From JAILLW01 sp045640905 (GTDB taxonomy: Bacteria > Bacillota > Clostridia > Lachnospirales > Lachnospiraceae), in NCBI GenBank assembly GCA_045640905.1, contig JAZUFW010000033.1:1-16458 (forward strand): DNA of 16,458 bases. Reading direction: 5' to 3'. Shown piece after piece: positions 7,396 to 14,594 of the stretch. The stretch's first letter is position 1; each line of letters starts with the position of its first letter. The position numbers and the translations under genes were made by a program. Below the pieces are notes generated by a model that made no database searches, was not told where the DNA came from, and was given only the letters and a program-made list of their open reading frames with translations.

Positions 7396-8466
7396 TCATT
7401 CCTCTGTCATCGCATCATAAAGCATCAACGCACACATGGCTTCCACACACGGAACAGCTCTGGGTACTATACAGGCATCATGTCTGCCGGCGATAGTAAG
7501 CTTACAATTTGTTTTTGTTACCAAATCAACCGAATCCTGTTCTTTTGATATTGAAGGAGTCGGCTTTACGGCTACTTTAAACAAAATCGGCATTCCGTTA
7601 CTGATCCCGGCCTGAATTCCTCCGGAATTATTTGTCTTTGTCTTCACTTCGCCATCAACAATATGAAAAGGATCATTAGCCTCACTTCCGCGAAGTTTTG
7701 TTATATTAAATCCTTTTCCAAACTCTATTCCTTTAATCGCGGGAATTCCAAACATCCCATATGCTATTTTACTTTCGAGACTATCATATATCGGGTCTCC
7801 TATTCCTGCGGGAATTCCGACCACTTTACATTCAATCACTCCGCCTATGGAATCTTTTTCGGATCTGACTTTTTCAAGCAGTTCCTCCATCAGTTTTCCC
7901 TGTTCTTCATTTAATACAGGAAGCGATTTTTCACTGATAACCTCCAAATCTTCTTCCAAAGGAGAGTAGTCGTCGTCACAAATATCTCCTATGGATGAGA
8001 TGTGTGCACCTATCAAAATTCCCTGTTTTTCGAGCAACTGAAGTGCCAACGCTCCTGCAAAACACATGGGCAGCGTCATTCGTCCGGAAAAGAAACCTCC
8101 TCCTGAAAAATCCATTGACGGTCCGTATTTTACATATCCAGTATAGTCACCGTGCGAAGGTCTGGGAACGAATTTGATATTTTTGTAATCTTCTCTTTTG
8201 ACATTTTTATTTAAGAATTCTGCTTCCAAGACAGAATCTGTAATTGTTCCTTCAACCAATCCCGAAGTAATAATTGGTATATCTTCTTCCTTTCTCGGTG
8301 TGGAATATGGATTTGTCCCACCTCTTCTGCGGTCAAGAAACATTCTGACCTTAGTCATATCTATTTCTTCACCTACAGGCAATCCTTCTATTTTCACACA
8401 AATCTTTTCCGAATGAGAAGCTCCGCTAACGCTGATTTTCAGTTTATTTCCTAAAGAAAAACTCAT
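7396..8466 (-). CDS. aroC: Chorismate synthase (divergent signature motifs)
   Basis: Converts EPSP to chorismate using reduced FMN. 356 aa from the ATG at 8466, the usual length. That ATG is preceded by AGGTGAGG (8470-8477), and I prefer it to the GTG at 8475. Recognisable parts are the N-terminal S-F-S-L-G-N-K-L-K-I-S, R-R-R-G-G at 46-50, the R-P-S-H-G-D-Y-T-G block with its conserved His, and the C-terminal G-R-H-D-A-C-I-V-P-R-A-V-P signature. Two usually strict motifs differ: G-E-S-H-G is G-A-S-H-S (15-19, His18 kept), and the G-G-R-x-S-A-R-E-T block reads G-G-F-F-S-G-R-M-T. Its place between aroA and chorismate mutase argues that it is functional. It overlaps or abuts both neighbours. Confidence 0.9.
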   Translation of the reverse strand: MSFSLGNKLKISVSGASHSEKICVKIEGLPVGEEIDMTKVRMFLDRRRGGTNPYSTPRKEEDIPIITSGLVEGTITDSVLEAEFLNKNVKREDYKNIKFVPRPSHGDYTGYVKYGPSMDFSGGGFFSGRMTLPMCFAGALALQLLEKQGILIGAHISSIGDICDDDYSPLEEDLEVISEKSLPVLNEEQGKLMEELLEKVRSEKDSIGGVIECKVVGIPAGIGDPIYDSLESKIAYGMFGIPAIKGIEFGKGFNITKLRGSEANDPFHIVDGEVKTKTNNSGGIQAGISNGMPILFKVAVKPTPSISKEQDSVDLVTKTNCKLTIAGRHDACIVPRAVPCVEAMCALMLYDAMTEE

Positions 8467-8469
8467 ATT

Positions 8470-8477
8470 CCTCACCT
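8470..8477 (-). promoter_or_regulatory. Ribosome binding site deciding the aroC start
   Basis: AGGTGAGG on the minus strand spans the end of aroA and lies just before the ATG at 8466. It favours that start over the in-frame GTG at 8475, which falls inside this motif. Confidence 0.6.
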
Positions 8478-9737
8478 AAAAATGTCCCAAAATCCCGGGA
8501 ATGATTTATTAATTGCCTCCGCGTTATGAATGATGATTTCCTGTCCGGAATAAGCACATATCATAACTGCTGCCATCACTATTCTATGATCATTTAAGCT
8601 GTCTATTTCAATTCCGTGTACAAACTCTTTATTCGGACAGCCCTTAATAACTATATTTTCGTGATTATCTTTTTTCTCAATCCGACATTCCACACCGATG
8701 GCATTTAAAAGATACTCTATCGCCTTTATTCTGTCACTTTCTTTAAGCCTTAGCCGTTCTGCATTATAAAGAACAGTAGTCCCGTTGGCCGAAGCCCCCA
8801 AAACCGATAATGCCAAAGCCAAATCCGGAATATCGGAAATATCAATATCGATTCCCTTTAAGTCTCGCTTGGCAACCTCATAGCAGATTATATTATTCTC
8901 TGTCTTTTTGTCCACAAAAGCACCAAAACGTTTCAGCAAATCAATAATCGCCTTGTCGCCCTGCAAACTCGTATCAGACAGATTTCTGACTACCGCTTTT
9001 CCGGAAAGTGCTCCGATTCCCAATAGATATGCGCTGTTTGACCAATCACCTTCTGCTATGATATCTCCCGGTGATGTATACTGCTGATTTCCCGGTATAT
9101 AAAAGCCGTCAGAAATACGCTCTACCAAAACTCCGAATTCCGAAAGAACCTTTATCGTCATATCAACATATGGAGCTGAACACAAAGGAGAAGACAACAG
9201 TATTCTGCTGTCTCCGTCAAGTAAAGGAAGTGTAAACAGCAATCCCGAAATAAACTGGCTGGATACGTCTCCGGCTATGCGAAAATCCCCCGAAGATAAA
9301 TGTCCCTTCGTTCTGATAGGCAGGTAATCTCCCTGTACTTCAACTCCGCCTTTTCTCAAAGCTTCACATAAAGGGAAAAACGGTCGATCAGTCAGTCTGC
9401 CTTCGCCCTCAAACAAGGTTTCATCGTAGAAGCAGGTCAATAGGGGAAGCAAAAATCTGCCTGTTGAGCCGCTTTCTTTGAAATTGGCTTCCAGTCTGTT
9501 TCCCTTTTGAATCATTCCATTCACGCAAAAAGCATTTGCTTCCTGCGAAATATCGGCACCGGCCTCATTTAATACAGCGCAGGTACTTTCCATATCTTTC
9601 GAAAAGATATTTGTGGTAATCCTGACTTTTTCTTTGCATAAAGAAGCCGCAATCAGGTACCGGTGAACTACCGATTTTGAAGAAATTGCTTCTACATCCA
9701 GATTTTTCAGTTGTTCGGGTTTAATATTAACGTCCAA
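8472..9737 (-). CDS. aroA: EPSP synthase (3-phosphoshikimate 1-carboxyvinyltransferase)
   Basis: Joins shikimate-3-phosphate and PEP to form EPSP. 421 aa, a typical length. Visible residues are K21-S22 and R26 (S-S-K-S-x-x-x-R), the E-S-G-S-T-G-R loop at 88-94 (Gly90 and Arg94 kept), R118-P in T-D-R-P, S-S-Q-F at 159-162, catalytic D305 in I-P-D-L, K-E-S-D-R at 332-336, and the C-terminal D-H-R. The frame has no ATG start near its beginning: it opens at a TTG at 9737, with an in-frame TAG just upstream. That TTG lies 11 bases inside the DAHP synthase gene with only a weak purine stretch before it, so translation probably depends on coupling. The ESGST form of the PEP loop is the one I associate with clostridial enzymes. 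Confidence 0.95.
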   Translation of the reverse strand: MDVNIKPEQLKNLDVEAISSKSVVHRYLIAASLCKEKVRITTNIFSKDMESTCAVLNEAGADISQEANAFCVNGMIQKGNRLEANFKESGSTGRFLLPLLTCFYDETLFEGEGRLTDRPFFPLCEALRKGGVEVQGDYLPIRTKGHLSSGDFRIAGDVSSQFISGLLFTLPLLDGDSRILLSSPLCSAPYVDMTIKVLSEFGVLVERISDGFYIPGNQQYTSPGDIIAEGDWSNSAYLLGIGALSGKAVVRNLSDTSLQGDKAIIDLLKRFGAFVDKKTENNIICYEVAKRDLKGIDIDISDIPDLALALSVLGASANGTTVLYNAERLRLKESDRIKAIEYLLNAIGVECRIEKKDNHENIVIKGCPNKEFVHGIEIDSLNDHRIVMAAVMICAYSGQEIIIHNAEAINKSFPGFWDIFR

Positions 9738-10761
9738 TGCTATCTGCTATCTCGTAAATCATTTTTTCTGTTTTTTCGAATCCCAAGCAAGGATCGGTAA
9801 TGGACTGTCCGTACTTTCCGCCGTTAACCTGTTGCGCACCGTCCTCTATGTAACTTTCCACCATAAATCCTTTTACATGTGAATTAATACTCTCATTGCA
9901 TCTCATGCTGTGGAGAACTTCCTTAATAATTCTCGGCTGCTCATATGGATTCTTATTTGAATTTGCATGATTCGCATCTATCATTATTGCAGGATGCGAT
10001 AATCCCTTTTTATCATAACTTTCACACAGATTTATTAAGTCCTCATAGTGATAGTTCGGAAGCATTTCACCATGCTTATTGGTATATCCTCGCAAAATGG
10101 CATGAGCATACGGGTTGCCGTTTGAATGAGCTTCCCATCCTCTGTAAATGAATGTATGAGCTCCTTGTGCCGCCAATATCGCGTTAAGCATTACCGATGT
10201 ATCTCCGCTGGTAGGGTTTTTCATGCCAACCGGTATTCCGATTCCGCTGGCAGTCAATCTATGCTGTTGATCTTCTACCGAACGTGCTCCGACAGCTACA
10301 TAAGCCAACAGGTCATCCAGATACTTATGGTTCTCCGGATAAAGCATTTCATCGGCCGTAGCGAAACCTGTTTCTTTCACTACACGCATATGCAATTCTC
10401 GTGTTGCAATAATGCCTTTAAACAAATCAGGTTTTTCGTTTGGATTGGGTTGATGAAGCAGTCCCTTATATCCTTCTCCCGTGGTTCTCGGCTTATTTGT
10501 ATATACACGCGGAACCATCATTATCACATCACTTACCTTATCCTGTATTTTTCGAAGGCGGCTTACATAGTCAAGAACACTGTCTTCATTGTCGGCCGAG
10601 CAAGGACCGATAACCAACAGAATTTTCTTTGAACGTCCGTCCATAATTTTTCGGATATCTTCTATCTGCTCATTGACTGTATTTTTTATTTCCTTAGTGG
10701 AAGGATACATTTCTTTTACTTCCATAGGAATCGCCAATTTTCGCTCGAATATCATATCCAT
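9727..10761 (-). CDS. 3-deoxy-7-phosphoheptulonate (DAHP) synthase, AroF/AroG type
   Basis: Condenses PEP and erythrose-4-phosphate, the committed first step of aromatic biosynthesis. 344 aa, similar in length and sequence to the E. coli AroF/G/H (type I-alpha) enzymes. Visible motifs are G-P-C-S-A at 52-56 with metal ligand C54, the P-R-x-x-x-x-K-P-R-T-x-x-G-x-x-G loop (84-100), G-A-R-S-V-E-D-Q-Q-H-R (158-168), G-M-K-N-P-T (179-184), D-A-N-H with H264, E302 and D323. Type I-alpha enzymes are usually inhibited by Phe, Tyr or Trp; which applies here cannot be judged. The ATG at 10761 has a strong AGAGGTGA 6 bases before it, directly after the trmB stop (12-base gap). It overlaps aroA by 11 bases. 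Confidence 0.95.
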   Translation of the reverse strand: MDMIFERKLAIPMEVKEMYPSTKEIKNTVNEQIEDIRKIMDGRSKKILLVIGPCSADNEDSVLDYVSRLRKIQDKVSDVIMMVPRVYTNKPRTTGEGYKGLLHQPNPNEKPDLFKGIIATRELHMRVVKETGFATADEMLYPENHKYLDDLLAYVAVGARSVEDQQHRLTASGIGIPVGMKNPTSGDTSVMLNAILAAQGAHTFIYRGWEAHSNGNPYAHAILRGYTNKHGEMLPNYHYEDLINLCESYDKKGLSHPAIMIDANHANSNKNPYEQPRIIKEVLHSMRCNESINSHVKGFMVESYIEDGAQQVNGGKYGQSITDPCLGFEKTEKMIYEIADSIGR

Positions 10762-10773
10762 AGCAAATCACCT

Positions 10774-11412
10774 CTATCTCGAAATAATATATTTATAAAT
10801 AGGATTTCCCATTTCGGAAAATCGTTGTTCATACTCGGTCATAATATTTCCTTCATTCATTTTTGCATCGGAATGAAGGTCGTATGTTACGGCGTCCAGA
10901 ATCCATTTTGTTTCATTTACTTCATCCAGGCTAAACATAAACAAATCATGATTATCCGTTTTAAACTCAATAACCCCGTCCCTTTTCAGGAAAGAATCAT
11001 ACCTATCCAAAAAAACACGTGAAGTAAGTCTGCGCTTGGCATGTCTGTCCTTGGGCCATGGGTCCGAAAAATTAAGATAAATCCTGTCTACTTCATCTTT
11101 ATCAAATACATCTATAATATTCTCGGCTTCCATTCTGATAAATCTCAAATTTGTACACGGAGCTTCTTCCTGCTTTTGAATCGCACGCAAAAGTACACTT
11201 GAAAATTTCTCAATTCCGACATAATTGACATCCGGATTTAATGCAGCCAGTTCGTAAATGAACCGACCTTTTCCCATGCCGACTTCGATTCTTATGGGAT
11301 TATCGTTTCCGAAAACTTCGTTCCACTTTCCCTTTACTTCCTTATAATCGTGAATCACGTATTCACTTTCGGCTATAACGTCTCTGGCCCCGGGAATATT
11401 TCTTAATCTCAT
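10774..11412 (-). CDS. trmB: tRNA (guanine-N7)-methyltransferase
   Basis: Makes 7-methylguanosine in the tRNA variable loop (position 46 in the known family) using SAM. 212 aa from the ATG at 11412. A frame also begins at an ATG at 11424, but GAGGG (11418-11422) sits 5 bases before the internal ATG and the upstream ATG has no ribosome site. Motifs are the SAM loop E-V-G-M-G-K-G at 43-49, G-I-E at 66-68, the strongly conserved N-F-S-D-P-W-P-K at 114-121 followed by H-x-K-R-R, F-K-T-D at 150-153, and T-E-Y-E at 192-195. It is the first gene of the run that continues into the aro cluster; I see no functional link beyond shared transcription. Confidence 0.95.
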   Translation of the reverse strand: MRLRNIPGARDVIAESEYVIHDYKEVKGKWNEVFGNDNPIRIEVGMGKGRFIYELAALNPDVNYVGIEKFSSVLLRAIQKQEEAPCTNLRFIRMEAENIIDVFDKDEVDRIYLNFSDPWPKDRHAKRRLTSRVFLDRYDSFLKRDGVIEFKTDNHDLFMFSLDEVNETKWILDAVTYDLHSDAKMNEGNIMTEYEQRFSEMGNPIYKYIISR

Positions 11413-11498
11413 ATCAACCCTCATTTATTATTTTCATTACAAATATATCACAGGTATTATACACAAAATGTGATAAAATAAAAAAAAGGAGTAACTCT
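11413..11498. promoter_or_regulatory. Divergent promoter region for trmB-aro operon and DtxR-like regulator, with inverted repeat
   Basis: AT-rich 86-base divergent spacer. TATCACA (11446-11452) and TGTGATA (11469-11475) form a perfect 7-base inverted repeat 16 bases apart. Each arm also begins an extended -10 for one direction: TGATAAAAT towards the regulator (11471-11479) and TGATATATT towards trmB (11442-11450). Between them lie a 9-base palindrome GTATTATAC (11454-11462) and, on the minus strand, a perfect TATAAT (11456-11461). No strong -35 is seen for any candidate. The regulator's ribosome site AAGGAG is at 11486-11491. This is a plausible operator, possibly for the regulator itself, but binding is inference. 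Confidence 0.5.
11418..11422 (-). promoter_or_regulatory. Ribosome binding site deciding the trmB start
   Basis: GAGGG on the minus strand, 5 bases before the ATG at 11412 and downstream of the alternative ATG at 11424, so it supports the shorter protein. Confidence 0.55.
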
Positions 11499-11870
11499 AT
11501 GTCAGTAATATATGAATCAGGGGAAATGTACCTTGAAACCATCCTTCAACTGAAAGAACAAAAAGGCGCTATCCGTTCCATAGACATAGTTCGTGAAATG
11601 GGCTTTTCAAAACCTTCTGTCAGTATCGGAATCCGAAAACTCAAGGAAGGAAACTATGTAAATGTTGATCCGGATGGATATATTACTTTCACCGAAAAAG
11701 GTGAAGAAGTTGCCCGTAAAATATATGAAAGGCACACTATCCTATCGAATATTTTGATACATCTCGGTGTTGATGAAAGCACCGCTTTGGAAGATGCCTG
11801 CAAAATGGAGCATATTATCTCCGACGAAACATTCGAAGCAATCAAAAATCACTTTAAGGAAACCTTATAA
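11499..11870 (+). CDS. DtxR/MntR-family metal-dependent transcriptional regulator
   Basis: 123 aa, two domains: a winged helix (about 5-70, recognition helix near S37-K49) and a metal-binding dimerisation domain (about 72-123). It lacks the C-terminal SH3-like domain of DtxR/IdeR, so its length resembles MntR. The primary metal-site positions match DtxR rather than MntR: M10, C101, E104 and H105 (DtxR M10, C102, E105, H106), whereas MntR has Asp8 and Glu99 there. H79 matches the ancillary-site histidine, but residue 83 is Ser, not Glu. Iron sensing is therefore inferred over manganese. The ATG has AAGGAG 7 bases before it. It is the only plus-strand gene, is divergent from trmB, and its stop overlaps the end of the convergent hydrolase gene. 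No iron or manganese transporter is in the window. Confidence 0.9.
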   Translation: MSVIYESGEMYLETILQLKEQKGAIRSIDIVREMGFSKPSVSIGIRKLKEGNYVNVDPDGYITFTEKGEEVARKIYERHTILSNILIHLGVDESTALEDACKMEHIISDETFEAIKNHFKETL

Positions 11871-12677
11871 TTCTGTTTCCAATCCAACATACAATTGCGT
11901 TACGCGCTCGCCCAGTTCTTCCTTAAGAACATTAAATGCTTTTCCCCCGGTACAGTGTCCCGTATATATTTTTTCAATATCTGTTTCGTTTATTCTCTTG
12001 GCCAAATCCCGCACTTCCTTTTCCGAACTTAAAAACAAATGAAAGCCACCGATATAGGCATATATTTTCTCCCCGGGAAAGGTATTCATAACTTCATTAA
12101 TAATATTGTCCACTCCTGCATGAGAGCAGCTGTTCAAAATGGTCAGTCCTTTATCTGTTCTTATCACCAGGCTCTGCTCGTGTGAAAAATCATCCGGAAT
12201 ATACCTTCTTCCCTTCTTTATATACATCTTTGCTTTTTTCCCAATTTTACCAAGGTTTTCGGTTTTATGAGGAATCAGGTAAACATTTTTACATATCTCA
12301 AAGTCACCGGTTACATACTCTATTCTGTCTTTGTATGTCCCCAATACTCCCTTTTTTATTCCAATATATTTATTCTTAAAAACAATTCTTCGATAGCAGT
12401 TCTCTTCTCCGGAATTTCTAAGAAAAAATTTAGCCTTCTTATTCTTTTCAAAAAAAACATCCATCCCGTCGGCATGATCGTAATGTGCATGGGAAAGAAC
12501 AGCATAATCCACATCTTCAAGATTAATCCCGAATCGTTCGGCATTTACGGAATAATTACCCGATTTTCCCGTATCCAACAATATCTTTTTGCTCTCATCT
12601 TCAAGGATTATCGACAATCCCCACTCCGACAGAGATTCATCCTTTGAAATATTATCAATCAATACTTTTGCTCTCAT
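11865..12677 (-). CDS. Metallo-beta-lactamase-fold hydrolase, COG1237-like
   Basis: 270 aa, cytosolic (no signal peptide). The di-metal site is clear: H63-A-H65-Y-D67-H68, H186 in N-S-C-S-H-A-G, H213 in G-G-F-H-L, and H241 in T-G-H-C-T-G. The C-S-H-A-G and G-G-F-H-L motifs resemble the subgroup named after archaeal dihydropterin-ribofuranosylaminobenzene phosphate synthase (COG1237). In bacteria the substrate of this subgroup is not established, so I do not assign one. The ATG at 12677 has AGAAGGA inside the last codons of the transporter gene, whose stop ends 4 bases upstream, making this the last gene of the five-gene run. It is convergent with the DtxR-like regulator, with a 6-base overlap of coding ends. 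Confidence 0.85.
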   Translation of the reverse strand: MRAKVLIDNISKDESLSEWGLSIILEDESKKILLDTGKSGNYSVNAERFGINLEDVDYAVLSHAHYDHADGMDVFFEKNKKAKFFLRNSGEENCYRRIVFKNKYIGIKKGVLGTYKDRIEYVTGDFEICKNVYLIPHKTENLGKIGKKAKMYIKKGRRYIPDDFSHEQSLVIRTDKGLTILNSCSHAGVDNIINEVMNTFPGEKIYAYIGGFHLFLSSEKEVRDLAKRINETDIEKIYTGHCTGGKAFNVLKEELGERVTQLYVGLETEL

Positions 12678-12681
12678 ACTT

Positions 12682-13596
12682 CTATCCTTCTGCTCCCAAA
12701 ATGGCTATTCCTACCATCGCTACCCCAATAACAACATAATGAAATACCGAGAGTTTTTCCTTTAAAAAGATACGAGACAGTATCAGAGACACTAATGCAT
12801 AGCATGAAATAACCGGTGCCGCTACAGCCGGATTTGCACTCAGCGCATACACATATGTTGCCTGACCTGCCGTTTCAAATACTGCTGCCAATAAACGATC
12901 TTTTTGTTTAGGTATCTGAACCTTTTGCTTTTTTACTTTGAGAAAAACAAAAATCAGTATCGCACAAATCAAAAAAGTAAATTCGTAACTCAAATTTGCG
13001 ACGTCTTCAAATGTTTCTTCCGTAACTCCGATAAGGGGAGTCGACGCAAAATCATCCAAATAATAAGCGTCAAAAAAAGTACCCAAGCTGTCCAGAATAC
13101 AGTAAATAATCGGTATTGTAATAGCTACAAAACCTATTTTGTATTTTTTCTGTGCATTCTTTGACATTTTGTCGGCGTCTATTTTTTCCAATATTCCCAG
13201 AGACAGCATTCCGACGCAAACCAAAGCTACGCCGATTCCGGTAATTCCATCCAGTTTTTCGCCGAGAAAAATAAGACACAATATACAACATACTGCTCCG
13301 GAAGCATTCTGTATCGGAGAAGAAATAGACAGTTCCAAATATCTCAAGCCGAAATACCCAACCGTCATAGACAAAATATAAAATAAAGAAACCGGAAGAT
13401 ATATCAAAAGATTAATGGGATTGTATGAAATATTATGGGCAAACAACGTATACACCGCATGTAATCCCATCACTATTCCTACTACCAAAGAAGTCTTCAA
13501 ATGACTGTACTTATCTTCTTCATTCGCACCCTTCTTATAAAAAAGGTCAGCGACACCCCATGCCAAAAGCGAGCAAACAGTATAAACAAACCACAT
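12682..13596 (-). CDS. EamA/DMT-family transporter
   Basis: 304 aa with about ten hydrophobic segments in two similar halves (roughly 1-135 and 155-304), the layout of EamA (drug/metabolite transporter) proteins. The second half ends with the usual pattern of P-V-I-S-C-Y-A-L, a K-E-K-L turn, and a final Gly/Ala/Ile-rich helix. Between the halves is a cytosolic stretch rich in Lys/Asp. The substrate cannot be told. I take the ATG at 13596 because AGGGGGA lies 6 bases before it; a longer frame opens at a GTG at 13614. It starts 14 bases after the TraX-like gene and ends 4 bases before the hydrolase gene. Confidence 0.85.
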   Translation of the reverse strand: MWFVYTVCSLLAWGVADLFYKKGANEEDKYSHLKTSLVVGIVMGLHAVYTLFAHNISYNPINLLIYLPVSLFYILSMTVGYFGLRYLELSISSPIQNASGAVCCILCLIFLGEKLDGITGIGVALVCVGMLSLGILEKIDADKMSKNAQKKYKIGFVAITIPIIYCILDSLGTFFDAYYLDDFASTPLIGVTEETFEDVANLSYEFTFLICAILIFVFLKVKKQKVQIPKQKDRLLAAVFETAGQATYVYALSANPAVAAPVISCYALVSLILSRIFLKEKLSVFHYVVIGVAMVGIAILGAEG

Positions 13597-13602
13597 ATTA
13601 AT

Positions 13603-13609
13603 TCCCCCT
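13603..13609 (-). promoter_or_regulatory. Ribosome binding site deciding the EamA gene start
   Basis: AGGGGGA on the minus strand, 6 bases before the ATG at 13596. It rules against the upstream GTG at 13614, which overlaps the preceding gene's stop. Confidence 0.6.
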
Positions 13610-13610
13610 A

Positions 13611-14573
13611 TCACAAAAAAATCTGTGCTACCGTGAATAATAATATCAAATGTACCGGGTAAAACAAGTAGAAAAAGTACTTTTGTTTTCCGCCACGGGT
13701 TCCGTTATACAAAAGAATTAACGGCACGGCAAAGAGCGCCGTTACTTCCGAAAAGGACAGCAGACAAAGGACAAGGCAAGTCACTACTGTTCCCAAATAT
13801 CTGTTATTCTTAAAAATATAGAAAAGAAAGATAATCAGAACACCAAAAGAAAGATAGTCGGCCCTTAAGATTCCTCCCAATATTACGCAAATTCCGACCG
13901 GGAAAAAATGCTCGCAGTACACCATCCATTCGTATTTCTTCATAGACAAAAGATTAAGAATAATTAGTGAAACTATTCCGAATGCTACCGACAGTAAGAA
14001 AAAATAGCCGCTGTAATAGCGAAAAGTATAACCGAGTACGGTTATGTTTTTATGAAGTAATTTTTCCATCCACTCCACCGTTAACAGATTCAAACTGTCT
14101 CCAAAGAGGAAGGATATTGTAACTCCTAATGAAAAGAAAGAAAGCTGTTTTACAAAACCTTTTCTCTTTGCAAAGAAATCGGAATTTACAAATAATTCAT
14201 AACCCATTATTGCCAGGAGCCCCAAAGAAAGATTGAAAAACACATTTTGGTGTTCCGGAATAAATATTTTTCCTCCGTAAAACAAGTCAAAAGGTATCTC
14301 GGAAATAAGCGTAAATATCAGCAGACGATTAAGAAATCTCTTCTTATTTTTTGTATGAAAGTATCCTTCCGTTAAGAGAAAACAAAAGATGGGAAATGCC
14401 ATTCTGCCCAGTTCCTGGAAAATCATATATACATCCTTATAGCTTTCACTACGCGTTTTCAGGCATAACGGATAAAAAATCGCCCATGCAACATGCGAAA
14501 AAATCATGGATATTACTGCAATGATTTTCAACGTTTGTCCGGATATTCCTTTGTATAGAAGCGATTTATTCAT
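13611..14573 (-). CDS. TraX-family multi-pass membrane protein
   Basis: 320 aa, strongly hydrophobic, with about eight to nine predicted membrane segments. The N-terminal pattern S-G-x-x-L-K-I-I-A-x-x-x-M-x-x-x-H, the R-M-A-F-P-I-F-C-F-L-L-x-E-G-Y block (about 57-71), and S-E-I-P-F-D are typical of the TraX family. That family is named after the F-plasmid protein needed for pilin N-acetylation. Chromosomal Firmicute members are common and their substrate is unknown; an acyl-transfer role is only inferred. Nothing else conjugative is nearby. The gene starts 21 bases after the acyltransferase stop with a poor ribosome site (CGGTG) and ends 14 bases before the transporter start. Confidence 0.85.
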   Translation of the reverse strand: MNKSLLYKGISGQTLKIIAVISMIFSHVAWAIFYPLCLKTRSESYKDVYMIFQELGRMAFPIFCFLLTEGYFHTKNKKRFLNRLLIFTLISEIPFDLFYGGKIFIPEHQNVFFNLSLGLLAIMGYELFVNSDFFAKRKGFVKQLSFFSLGVTISFLFGDSLNLLTVEWMEKLLHKNITVLGYTFRYYSGYFFLLSVAFGIVSLIILNLLSMKKYEWMVYCEHFFPVGICVILGGILRADYLSFGVLIIFLFYIFKNNRYLGTVVTCLVLCLLSFSEVTALFAVPLILLYNGTRGGKQKYFFYLFYPVHLILLFTVAQIFL

Positions 14574-14594
14574 AGCACCGTATTTATTGAGCGT

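Noticed and set aside
7141..7548. 135-codon plus-strand open frame
   Set aside because: Antisense to chorismate mutase and aroC, both well supported.
7396..8466. aroC considered as a pseudogene because of altered motifs
   Set aside because: The frame is full length, the key histidines and C-terminal signature remain, and it is embedded in a tightly coupled operon.
10126..10632. 168-codon plus-strand open frame
   Set aside because: Antisense to the highly conserved DAHP synthase; residue composition is that of a shadow frame.
13611..14573. TraX-like gene as sign of a conjugative element
   Set aside because: No other transfer, integrase or relaxase genes are present, and chromosomal TraX homologues are common in Firmicutes.
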